Assembly: GCF_963678795.1 (NCBI RefSeq)
Contig: NZ_OY787452.1
Coordinates: 62,001-126,000 of the forward strand
From: an uncultured Methanoregula sp.
GTDB taxonomy: Archaea > Halobacteriota > Methanomicrobia > Methanomicrobiales > Methanospirillaceae
Length of the DNA: 64,000 nt
Direction: 5' to 3'
Shown here: positions 47,044 to 55,239 of the stretch, one piece after another
How the letters are laid out: each line of letters opens with the position of its first letter
Numbering within the stretch: the stretch's first letter is position 1
Position numbers and translations under genes: made by a program
Notes under the pieces: model-generated
Seen by the model: the letters and a program-made list of their open reading frames with translations, nothing else
Database searches by the model: none
What the model was told of the DNA's origin: nothing

Positions 47044-47106
47044 CTGGTTCTGGGAATTTTCTGTGACGAGGGGTTGCGGCCAGGATGTGGCAAGGAGTGG
47101 GAGGGA
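47044..47106 (+). repeat. Right repeat flanking the MNT/HepT module
   Basis: Partner of 46145-46210, same orientation. It ends about 70 bp before the first gene of the TerB cassette. Confidence 0.55.
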
Positions 47107-47177
47107 ACCAATAAATTTCGTCAGTGAATTTTTATAATAACATTATTTTAATATGAAAAATTACAGAAAGAGAGATT

Positions 47178-48878
47178 ATGGGGCGAAGGAAAAAAATTAC
47201 AAACCGGGATATCCAACTTTTCGGAGCCCTTATAGTCCTGATAATTGCAATAATTTCTGCTATTGCTGTCGGAATCGCCAAGTTATTGTCAGCCATATTC
47301 GCAAAAAAAGCAGTGACAAATCCGAGAACGAATGCAAATGCTCCTCCCATTCCTCCGGCCTTAAAGATAACTAACCCATCTTCCAAGAATAATGATTTGG
47401 CTGCAAAACATGTACCAATCTCTGAAAGTTTATTCGAATCAAATCATACGACAACGTTAAGCAAGGCTCTTTCGAGCCAAGAAGCAACAGAAACCGGAGA
47501 AACGATTGAAAATCCGATGACCTACTGGTCAGAAGAGGTTCATCCATATGATGAAGGAACCCGGAATCCTACCAATTCTCTTGCCGGTTTTGATAACGTG
47601 AATCTGCTAGAAATTGAGAGTATCCGCCCGGATATCTTAACCGCAAAGGCACCGTCTTGGCCAAAAATGACAATCACTCGGGAAGCTTACTGTGATCTCC
47701 CCGGTTCATTGAAAACCGTAACAGATCATCCCGATCTGGTATCTTGGCAACAACTCATTTCATCGAAGGTTCCAACGAAAGGAACCGTCCTCGTCCAAAT
47801 TTCGGAACTCACACCGTTACTAGGGATTGAGAAAAGACAAGTTTTAACCCCGACCCAAAGTGCCCATCTAACATCGACCGCATACGATATCGGTTTTGCC
47901 TTAATACCCGATCATACCGTGTCAGGGACACCTTATAAAACAAAGGATTCTGTTGCAGTTGTCCAAATCCCAGATAAGAAATTGCACTTATCGAAAAATT
48001 TTCAAAGAATTGCTTTGATTTTCGAACTGGCTTATGCCATTTCAGATTCAGATGACAAAATTTCTGATGAGGATGAACGAATCCTGAATAAATTTATTTC
48101 CGGGCGCTCATCATTGAATCCATTTGAAGTTGAATGTATGAGATCACTTCAGCGAGTTCTCGAAGTCCAGCCACCATCGATATATCGAATCGGTAAAAGG
48201 TTGAATTCACACCTTAACCCGGATCAGAAAATAAAAATTGCAAATTTCCTTTCAGATATTGCTCTAAACGACGGGAAATTCTCAAAAAGCGAACAAAAAT
48301 CAATGAGATCTGTGTTTAAAGCTCTAGAAATAGATCCTTCTGTTTCGGAAAAAATATTCAAGAAACTTCTTGTTCCCCCTCCTGAAGAACCAGTCTCGGT
48401 GATATCTTCTAAAAAATCACGGATTGGAGAAAAAATCTCTCCTACCGAAGAATTACCAGCATTCAAAATTGATGAGGAAAAATTACGGCAGCGGATACTG
48501 GAAACCCAGGAAGTTCAAGCCATTCTAGGGACTGTCTTCGAGCAGGAAAATATTGACGAAATAAAAATTACTCCTGAACCTGTTGTCCAGCCAACTGATC
48601 CAGTTGCCACGGAAAATGAAATAACGGAAAATGTCAATCTTCCTTTTTCTAATGAATCGCTAATGTCTCTCGATACAAAATATCTCTACGTTCTCAATGA
48701 CATCATGAAAAAATCCGAGATGAGTCAGGTCGAATTCTCAATATTGGTGAAATCGCACAATCTTATGCCTCGGGGTGTTTTCGATGAGATCAATTCTTGG
48801 GCCGAATCTGAACTCGATCTTAACGATTATCTTTTAGAAGAGCGAGAGGATCGAATCATAGTTAATTTTGAACGATGA
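47178..48878 (+). CDS. Membrane-anchored TerB/TerB_C-like protein, first gene of the cassette
   Basis: The 566-aa protein starts with a single helix (residues 14-42), then a disordered linker (43-115) and a soluble part with TrpSer/Asp pattern YWSEEVHPYDEGTRNP. Two TerB-like helical acidic loops follow: SDSDDKISDEDERIL (289-303) and NDGKFSKSEQKSM (364-376). A TerB_C-like end (about 430-566) includes MPRGVFDEINSWAESELD. TerB proteins join membrane or stress complexes. ATG 47178 follows AGAGAGAT; a TATA-like TTTTTATAATAA is at 47129-47140. The next gene begins 23 bp on. AT-rich composition suggests transfer. Confidence 0.78.
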   Translation: MGRRKKITNRDIQLFGALIVLIIAIISAIAVGIAKLLSAIFAKKAVTNPRTNANAPPIPPALKITNPSSKNNDLAAKHVPISESLFESNHTTTLSKALSSQEATETGETIENPMTYWSEEVHPYDEGTRNPTNSLAGFDNVNLLEIESIRPDILTAKAPSWPKMTITREAYCDLPGSLKTVTDHPDLVSWQQLISSKVPTKGTVLVQISELTPLLGIEKRQVLTPTQSAHLTSTAYDIGFALIPDHTVSGTPYKTKDSVAVVQIPDKKLHLSKNFQRIALIFELAYAISDSDDKISDEDERILNKFISGRSSLNPFEVECMRSLQRVLEVQPPSIYRIGKRLNSHLNPDQKIKIANFLSDIALNDGKFSKSEQKSMRSVFKALEIDPSVSEKIFKKLLVPPPEEPVSVISSKKSRIGEKISPTEELPAFKIDEEKLRQRILETQEVQAILGTVFEQENIDEIKITPEPVVQPTDPVATENEITENVNLPFSNESLMSLDTKYLYVLNDIMKKSEMSQVEFSILVKSHNLMPRGVFDEINSWAESELDLNDYLLEEREDRIIVNFER

Positions 48879-48901
48879 TCTAGAGTACCAGGAAGATTTC
48901 C

Positions 48902-50251
48902 ATGGGAAAAATAAAACCAAGGGAACGAGACGCAATTATCCAATCCCTGAGCGCCGGTGTTGTCCCGAGGATCGGGTTAGAGCATATCCAGGTTGGCAGA
49001 AAAAACGAACTCAATGCTATATTATCTGATTTAGACCGGGTGCGGGATGATGGGGCATCGATCCGGTTTGTCATCGGTCGCTATGGATCAGGGAAAAGTT
49101 TTTTTCTCAATCTCTGTCGGATTGTTGCCCTAGAGAAAAAATTCGTGGTAGCGCAGGCAGATATTACTCTTGAGAAACGCCTGTTTTCTTCAGATAATCA
49201 GGCACGCGCTCTCTATACAGAATTAATGCATAACATCGCGGTGCGTGCGAAACCCGAAGGGGGTGCTCTGCCGGGAATTGTCGAACGTTGGATCTCCGAT
49301 CTTGATTATCGTCTCCGAAAAGAAGGCAAAAGTACCGAGGAAATTCTCCAACAGATCCCGCTAGAGCTAAAGGGTCTTCAGGAAATTGTAAGCGGTTATG
49401 ATTTTGCAATGGTCCTCTGCAAATATTTTGAAGGGTACCAGCAGGGGAACGATCCTCTTATGGCAAATGCTATCCGCTGGCTTTCCGGAGAGTATTCGAC
49501 AAAAACTGAGGCCCGGCAGGATCTAGGTGTCCGGAATATCATTTCGGATGAAAATGTCTATGCATACCTAAAGTTGTGGGCTCGATTTGTCCGGATGGCC
49601 GGATATTCCGGATTTCTGGTCAACATCGACGAGATGGGTGTATTATCCCACCGTCTCAACAATACCCAGTCGCGAAATAAAAATTATGAAGTGATCCTGC
49701 AGATCCTGAATGACTCCCTTCAGGGAAATGTATCGGGGCTGGGATTTGTTTTCGCGGGTACTGACGAGTTCCTCAAGGATCAGAGAAGAGGCCTTGCCAG
49801 TTACGAGGCTCTTGAACGAAGACTGATTGTAAAAAGCCAATTCAATGTCGCCGGGCTTAAGGATTTCAGCGGCCCGGTCATCGAACTCGAGAATCTCTCG
49901 AAGGAAGATACGGTCGTTCTTCTATACAATATCAGGAATGTCTTTGCTTCTTACGATCCGACAAAGTATCTCATCACCGATGAAGGTGTTAATGGATTCC
50001 TTACCCATTGTTCAAAGACGCTGGGATCTGAATTTTACCTGACACCAGGAGATATTGTGAAAAGTTATACCCAGTTACTTTCCCTCCTTGAACAAAACCC
50101 CGGAACGAAGTGGGAAACCCTTATCGGGAATTCCTGTATAGAAAGATCCCAGGATCCGGATAAAGTCCCCATCGAGGATGATGAAAAACCCGCCGAGAAA
50201 CAACTTCCGGACAAAAAACCCGGAGACGATCTCGTTTCATTCAAGTTATAA
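48902..50251 (+). CDS. DUF2791/BrxD-like P-loop ATPase
   Basis: The 449-aa protein matches the DUF2791 ATP-binding family that includes BrxD of BREX. It has Walker A GRYGSGKS (59-66), Walker B FLVNIDEMG (238-246) and sensor FVFAGTDEF. The N-terminus RERDAIIQSLSAGVVPRIGLEHIQVGR is diagnostic of the group; the C-tail is charged and low-complexity. Length is near the usual 440. It is 23 bp after the TerB-like gene and 18 bp before the helicase gene, so all are one operon. It probably forms a ring on DNA with the helicase, by analogy. Confidence 0.85.
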   Translation: MGKIKPRERDAIIQSLSAGVVPRIGLEHIQVGRKNELNAILSDLDRVRDDGASIRFVIGRYGSGKSFFLNLCRIVALEKKFVVAQADITLEKRLFSSDNQARALYTELMHNIAVRAKPEGGALPGIVERWISDLDYRLRKEGKSTEEILQQIPLELKGLQEIVSGYDFAMVLCKYFEGYQQGNDPLMANAIRWLSGEYSTKTEARQDLGVRNIISDENVYAYLKLWARFVRMAGYSGFLVNIDEMGVLSHRLNNTQSRNKNYEVILQILNDSLQGNVSGLGFVFAGTDEFLKDQRRGLASYEALERRLIVKSQFNVAGLKDFSGPVIELENLSKEDTVVLLYNIRNVFASYDPTKYLITDEGVNGFLTHCSKTLGSEFYLTPGDIVKSYTQLLSLLEQNPGTKWETLIGNSCIERSQDPDKVPIEDDEKPAEKQLPDKKPGDDLVSFKL

Positions 50252-50269
50252 TTTTTTGCCAGGAAAAAA

Positions 50270-52423
50270 ATGGGAAATCCTACCTACAGTCTTCTCCATC
50301 CCACACTTCAACGGACTCTTACCAAGATGCGTTGGGAAGAATTGAGGCCCATTCAAGTAGACGCTATCCACGCGATATTCGAAACCAACCAGAATTTGAT
50401 AATCTCGGCAAAAACTGCGTCGGGGAAAACGGAGGCGGCATTCCTTCCGATTCTTTCCCGAATCGTGGATAGAAAAGGACCGGGAATATCAGCGATCTAT
50501 GTCGGCCCTCTGAAAGCTCTCATCAACGATCAGTTCCAGCGCCTCGAAAAATTGTGTGAGCTTGCAGAGATTCCGGTCTTCAAGTGGCATGGAGATGTCG
50601 GCAGTAGCGGGAAGATAAAATTCCTGAAGAATCCTTTAGGTGTCCTTCTCATCACACCGGAATCGATCGAGTCCCTCTTTATAAATCACCCGAATGAACT
50701 GAAACGCTTGTTTGGATCGCTTTCGTTCATTGTTATTGACGAGATGCATTCATTCATCGGGAACGAACGGGGTGCACACCTGAAAAGTCTCCTCTCCCGC
50801 GTGAAACACAAGAGCCCACCCGGTGTCCGGCTCATCGGACTCTCAGCGACCTTCGGTGATAATGAGCTGGCAAAAAAATGGCTCATCCCTCGTAAGTCCG
50901 AATCGGTCACAGTCATAACGGATCCCGGCGAACAGAAGGAGATCAAGTATCTCGTCCGGGGATATGTCCCGAAAAAATTCCCCAACGAGAACGAACCTGA
51001 AGATGAAGATCCAGTTGTTCTTGATGTCGTGAACTATTTCTACGGAAAAACGGCTTTGATATTCGTCAACAGCCGGGAGCGGCTTGAACTTTACACGGAT
51101 AAGACACGAGGCTACCTTGAGAGAAATGGAATGCCGGATATGTTCCGGATCCATCACGGTTCCCTCTCGAAAAGCGAGCGTGAAGAAACGGAAGATGCCC
51201 TCAAATCAAACCGGCCAACCGCTACATTCTGTTCCAGTACGCTCGAAATGGGAATCGATGTGGGAAATGTTTCCCGCATCGGGCAGATCGGCGCCCCGTG
51301 GTCTGTCAATTCCCTTAATCAGCGTCTTGGAAGAAGCGGCCGGAAAGACAGTGAAGCCTCCGAACTTATCATGTTCATTCCGGAGGGATTGCCAAAGGAC
51401 GAATCAATTATCGACCGGTTGCATCCCGAACTTCTCCGAGCCGTTGCGATGTCGGAGCTGATGATCGAGAAGTGGAACGAACCTCCGCAGATAGATTTCT
51501 TCCATTACTCAACGCTGATCCAGCAGATTCTCAGCGTCATCAAAGAACACGGTGGAGTGACGGCCAAGGATTTGTTTGACACGCTTATCAGTAACGGGGC
51601 GTTCACCAATGTCCGACAGAGCGAATTTCTCCAGATTCTCCGGAGTATGGGAGCCGCCGACCTGATCGACCAGGACGACCGTGATGTTTTGATACTCGGC
51701 CTTGTGGGAGAAAGTATTGTCAGCAATTTTGAATTCTATTCCGCCTTCACCACCCCCCGGGAATTCAGCGTGATCCACAAGGGCCGAAAAATTGGCAGCA
51801 TCCAGTCCACGCCCGACTTAGAAACCCGCGAGTTCCTGATTCTCGCGGGGCGTCGTTGGGAGATCCTAAATGTTGATTTCGAGAAAGAAGTGATCCTTGT
51901 CGAGCCATCAAAAGGAGGGAAAGTCCCAAAATATTTTGGTGGAGGTGGGGCTGACATCCATCGCCGTATCCGGGAGAAAATGCATGAGGTCGTACTGTCT
52001 GATATCATTCCGACATACTTAGACAAGAAGGCGCAGATGATGCTCAAGAAAGCTCAACATGCAGCCCGGAGCGCGGGGCTCGCCACCAATCCATTTGTAG
52101 TCGATGGGGCTTTTACGTACTGGTTTACCTGGACCGGTTCGGCAAAACACCGAACCCTTTTCACTCTCGGCCGGGAGTTCGGGGGGATGAAAGTTGAGGA
52201 TGAAGAGATTGCATTGAAATTCAAGGGGGTCTCGCCGGCACAGATTCTTGAGAAATACCGGGCTCTGGTTGAGAATTGTCCTTCGCCCGAAGAGATTGCA
52301 GAGAAGTTCCAAGGGCGAACTAGTGAGAAGTACGATCAATATGTGCCGGAGAGTCTGCAGATTGCGGCGTATGCAAAGAGGTACATTGATACGGATGTTC
52401 TGGTACCGAAAATTGAGAGTTGA
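50270..52423 (+). CDS. Lhr/BrxHI-like superfamily 2 helicase
   Basis: The 717-aa protein has Q-motif-like RPIQVDAIHAIF, motif I AKTASGKT (47-54), motif II DEMH (157-160), motif III LSATF (191-195) and motif VI QRLGRSGR (351-358). A winged-helix and Lhr-core-like C-terminal region follows (WFTWTGSAKHRTLFTLG near residue 625). It resembles the BrxHI helicase that accompanies BrxD in type 2 BREX, but no other BREX gene is visible. Preceding AGGAAAAAA and 18-bp gap to the ATPase show an operon; the cyclase-like gene begins two bases after its stop. Confidence 0.87.
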   Translation: MGNPTYSLLHPTLQRTLTKMRWEELRPIQVDAIHAIFETNQNLIISAKTASGKTEAAFLPILSRIVDRKGPGISAIYVGPLKALINDQFQRLEKLCELAEIPVFKWHGDVGSSGKIKFLKNPLGVLLITPESIESLFINHPNELKRLFGSLSFIVIDEMHSFIGNERGAHLKSLLSRVKHKSPPGVRLIGLSATFGDNELAKKWLIPRKSESVTVITDPGEQKEIKYLVRGYVPKKFPNENEPEDEDPVVLDVVNYFYGKTALIFVNSRERLELYTDKTRGYLERNGMPDMFRIHHGSLSKSEREETEDALKSNRPTATFCSSTLEMGIDVGNVSRIGQIGAPWSVNSLNQRLGRSGRKDSEASELIMFIPEGLPKDESIIDRLHPELLRAVAMSELMIEKWNEPPQIDFFHYSTLIQQILSVIKEHGGVTAKDLFDTLISNGAFTNVRQSEFLQILRSMGAADLIDQDDRDVLILGLVGESIVSNFEFYSAFTTPREFSVIHKGRKIGSIQSTPDLETREFLILAGRRWEILNVDFEKEVILVEPSKGGKVPKYFGGGGADIHRRIREKMHEVVLSDIIPTYLDKKAQMMLKKAQHAARSAGLATNPFVVDGAFTYWFTWTGSAKHRTLFTLGREFGGMKVEDEEIALKFKGVSPAQILEKYRALVENCPSPEEIAEKFQGRTSEKYDQYVPESLQIAAYAKRYIDTDVLVPKIES

Positions 52424-52425
52424 AT

Positions 52426-53244
52426 ATGAAAATAATCTGTCGCAAATGCGGTTTTGAAGATGAACAACAAATCGAAAAACGCAATGAGGCAAATAATGGT
52501 GTAGTCATCTTTTTGGACGCTTTAGGTGCACGGGAATTTTCTCTTGATGAATGTCGAACATTCATTTCTGATAGAGATGAAATTTTAAATCGTTCCAGTT
52601 TTATTTGGAATAAGTGGACATCGGAATTTCAAAAAGAACTCGATAAAAAATTGCCTGAACCGGAGATTGTGGCATTTCAGGATTCAATAATTATCTGCTT
52701 CGCCGAACAGTCCGGAAACTCCTTACCCCCACTTCTTGCGGCGGGTCAGTGGCTTACACAAATGATGACTCAAGCTATCTTTAAAGGAATTTTTTTTAGA
52801 GGTTCGATATCGGTTGGACCCTATATTTTTGATACATCCCCAAAAAATGTAACCGTGATGGGACCCGCCGTTTCAGATGCCTATCTCTATCACGACAAAG
52901 CCAAATGGATTGGGGTTATTCAAACCCCAAAATGTCAGAATAATTATCAATCTGTCATTGAATTTGATGCCAAAGAACGGAAAGAAAAACTGAATCCAAA
53001 ATTTTATGAATTTCTATTCGTGGACTATCCAGTCCCATTTGGTGATGGGAAAAAAGAAAGATGTAATGCTGTATCGTGGCCTCATATTGCTTGTCGAGCA
53101 GAGAAAAAACTAGGAAATCCAATTATTTCATCCGTTTTATCCGAGGGAATGTGCAAGGAGTTAGATACTGCGATTAAGCAAAAATACAAAAATTCTCTAA
53201 CGTTCCTACGATGGTATGAGAAATACATTTTTCCTAACAATTAA
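52426..53244 (+). CDS. Class III nucleotidyl-cyclase-like protein with N-terminal CxxC
   Basis: The 272-aa protein has a cyclase-like pattern: VVIFLDALGA (Asp31), EIVAFQDSIIICF (Asp86), FFRGSISVGPYIF (Arg125) and VMGPAVSDAYLYHDKAKWIG (145-163). Asp31 and Asp86 are placed as the two metal-binding Asp of class III cyclases. In the helix that normally carries Asn and Arg (VNxAxR) it has VSDAYLYH, so the transition-state residues are replaced and activity or product is uncertain. A short CRKCGFEDE head may bind zinc. ATG 52426 is two bases after the helicase stop. Final gene of the cassette; very AT-rich. Confidence 0.7.
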   Translation: MKIICRKCGFEDEQQIEKRNEANNGVVIFLDALGAREFSLDECRTFISDRDEILNRSSFIWNKWTSEFQKELDKKLPEPEIVAFQDSIIICFAEQSGNSLPPLLAAGQWLTQMMTQAIFKGIFFRGSISVGPYIFDTSPKNVTVMGPAVSDAYLYHDKAKWIGVIQTPKCQNNYQSVIEFDAKERKEKLNPKFYEFLFVDYPVPFGDGKKERCNAVSWPHIACRAEKKLGNPIISSVLSEGMCKELDTAIKQKYKNSLTFLRWYEKYIFPNN

Positions 53245-53717
53245 GAAAAACTAATAATCATTGTCGAATATTATCAACCGAAAAGTCAAAACGAATTGTT
53301 CTCGGATTACTTAGCCACAAAAGCTCAATTTTGTAATTCATCGCAATCATCCACCCCTCCGCTCATCCCCCCCTCCATTTATCCCAGCTCGGCCACAATA
53401 CCGCAGGTAAAAAGTGTGCTCCCTCTACTGCACCCCTGCTCTCTTCATACCGCTCTTCACTCTTCTCTACCTCACGGCCCTGCACTTCCCGAACGGACTC
53501 GTAAAACCCGTCACCCCCTGGCACCCGCACCAGCTCCCGCCACCCGATCCGAAGCAACCCCTTCTGGCAAAAAATACTCAAAGGGCGACATCGCAAACCT
53601 CTTCAAGAAAGTATTCCGACAGGGCAACGAAACCTTCAACGCAATCGCACAAACCCCGGCACGCCGTCACAGGAAATCGATGAATGTTTAATATGAGGAC
53701 ACACCAACCTCACTCAT
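53245..53717. other. Gene-free gap after the cassette
   Basis: An AT-rich tail follows the cyclase-like gene, then a C-rich low-complexity stretch (53345-53530). The open frame in it is judged non-coding. Confidence 0.45.
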
Positions 53718-54014
53718 AAGAAAACGCTTTTAGACGCTCTCGCACTCCTCCGACAGCACGAACCGGAACTCAAAAAGAGGTTCGGTGTTGCGAAGATCGG
53801 TATCTTCGGCTCATTCATTCGCGGAGAGGAACGACCGGAGAGCGATGTGGACGTCCTCGTTACGTTCCGCGAGGGGAAGGAGACCTTCGATAACTACATG
53901 AACTGCAAATTCTATCTCGAAGATCTCTTCAGGCGCAAGATCGATCTCGTCATGGACGGCGCGATAAAAAAACGGCTGAAACCCTGCATTCCCGGCGAGG
54001 TTGTCTATGCGTAA
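53718..54014 (+). pseudogene. Nucleotidyltransferase-like gene lacking a start codon
   Basis: The frame reads KKTLLDALALLRQHEPELKK, GIFGSFIRGEERPESDVDVLV with Gly-Ser and both catalytic Asp, and ends VVYA at TAA 54012-54014, all as in MntA-type enzymes. Yet no ATG, GTG or TTG precedes the motif in this frame; a stop TGA lies just upstream. The bases CATAAGAAAACG look like a damaged CATGAAAACG start (two-base insertion in ATG). It is a decaying or oddly initiated antitoxin; no HEPN partner is seen next to it. Confidence 0.68.
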
Positions 54015-54051
54015 GGACGGTCCCAGTACCGCTGGCAACAAAAGTCAATCG

Positions 54052-54438
54052 CTACCCGAGAAATACTGCGTCGTCGAGACCTTTGAAATGAGAGTCACCG
54101 GTCACAACCCTGTGGCCACCGGACCGGGCAGTTGCAAGGATGATGGTATCGACAATCCCGCCTTTGAAACCTTCGCTCCTGAATTCCCCGGCAAGGATTG
54201 CAACAGGTTCCGTCACCGGAAGGACAAGGCTCCGTACGCCAATCTCAAAAACAACCTGGCGGATATTTTCCGGACTCTCCCCTTTCTGGTGAAGGAATTT
54301 AATCAGTTCGGTAAGAGTAATCGTTGACGTGAATAAATCAATACTCTCGTTCTCGATGTACTCATTCACGCGAGGATCTTCACCAAGATAGTACTCAACC
54401 CAGACCCAGGTATCAATGACGAATCCGATGGGAATCAT
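54052..54438 (-). CDS. vapC: PIN-domain toxin of a VapBC pair
   Basis: The 128-aa protein has PIN acidic residues: VIDTWVW (Asp9), ITLTELI (Glu near 43), and GGIVDTIILATA and DSHFKG for the third and fourth acidic residues. Such enzymes cleave RNA. It overlaps the antitoxin gene by 26 bases, lying downstream in the same strand, as usual for VapBC. Start ATG 54438. Confidence 0.86.
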   Translation of the reverse strand: MIPIGFVIDTWVWVEYYLGEDPRVNEYIENESIDLFTSTITLTELIKFLHQKGESPENIRQVVFEIGVRSLVLPVTEPVAILAGEFRSEGFKGGIVDTIILATARSGGHRVVTGDSHFKGLDDAVFLG

Positions 54439-54676
54439 CCTCCTCCCGGGTAAAATGACCGATGCCGGGTAATTTCCCGAACGAGGATGGCAGGTGCTTC
54501 CGCCGCTCCCGGATCAGGAACAGGATTGCCTGATCATACGTCTCGACACCGGCTTGTTCTTTGATTTTGTCAAGATAATCCTTGGCGTGAGGAGAAATCT
54601 GGATCGTTGTCTTCGGGGCTTTTCCCCTCCGATCGGGCAGCTCCTGATCCGGGGCCGGAAGAATTACCTGTGTCAT
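54413..54676 (-). CDS. vapB: VapB-type antitoxin, RHH-like
   Basis: The 87-aa protein has TTIQISPHAKDYLDKIKEQAG, the beta strand and helix of a ribbon-helix-helix/AbrB-type DNA-binding part, and an acidic C-terminus for toxin binding. I use ATG 54676 (MTQVILPAPD); an upstream extension to 54718 is open. It precedes vapC. Confidence 0.75.
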   Translation of the reverse strand: MTQVILPAPDQELPDRRGKAPKTTIQISPHAKDYLDKIKEQAGVETYDQAILFLIRERRKHLPSSFGKLPGIGHFTREEDDSHRIRH

Positions 54677-55229
54677 GCTGTAGACTATAGCAGAAAACAC
54701 AATAAAATTTTCCCTCATGAAAAACTCCCGGAGAATGCCGGGCCGATCGGGTGCAGGTGATCGAAGGCCGGATTATTTTCCGGCTGCGGCGGGGACTAAT
54801 CCATCCCCCCATGGATAATTGCATTATCGAATAAAAAATTTGCATTCAAACCGGCTATTGAGAACTTCCGGAGAAACCGTTCCCCCACTACTTTGACCTG
54901 AAAAATGCTCTCCAACGGATTTAGAGAGGATTCGTAATTCTCCGGGATTTTTTATAATTTGTCAGCGGACAACGCGGCAAAACTCCCACCCTTTTTAATT
55001 CTTGAGATCTTTGCTATCTTTGCTCTCTTCACTACCCAGTTCCACGGTTTCTGCTATCTTTGTTATCTTCACGAAAGCCGGTGGAAAATTTCGGAGGATT
55101 TTTTTATCCATACTATTGTCCAGAATTTTCCCCGGGCGCCCGGCCATGAAGATGTAGGGTTATAACCCACCATAATCTCCAGAATATGTATGGTTGTAAC
55201 CCATCACAAACCAACATTTATGTAGGGGT
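54677..55229. other. Intergenic region with a short internal repeat and operators
   Basis: No gene. At about 55009-55032 and 55048-55071 the sequence CT(T/C)TGCTATCTTTG is repeated. From 55154 operator-like palindromes precede the next gene. Confidence 0.45.
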
Positions 55230-55239
55230 ATGACCCTAC
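55157..55239 (+). promoter_or_regulatory. Three evenly spaced operator-like palindromes before the AAA_14 gene
   Basis: GGGTTATAACCC (55157-55168, perfect), GGTTGTAACC (55192-55201) and GTAGGGGTATGACCCTAC (55222-55239) are related dyads with centres at 55162.5, 55196.5 and 55230.5, exactly 34 bp apart. The third spans the ATG at 55230. This suggests cooperative repression, possibly autoregulatory. Confidence 0.55.

Noticed and set aside
47178..53244. A complete BREX system
   Set aside because: Only BrxD-like and BrxHI-like genes are present; no pglX, pglZ, brxA, brxB or brxC is visible in the window.
53296..53691. Open frame of 131 aa after the cassette
   Set aside because: Low-complexity Pro/Ser sequence from a C-rich tract, and no ribosome site.
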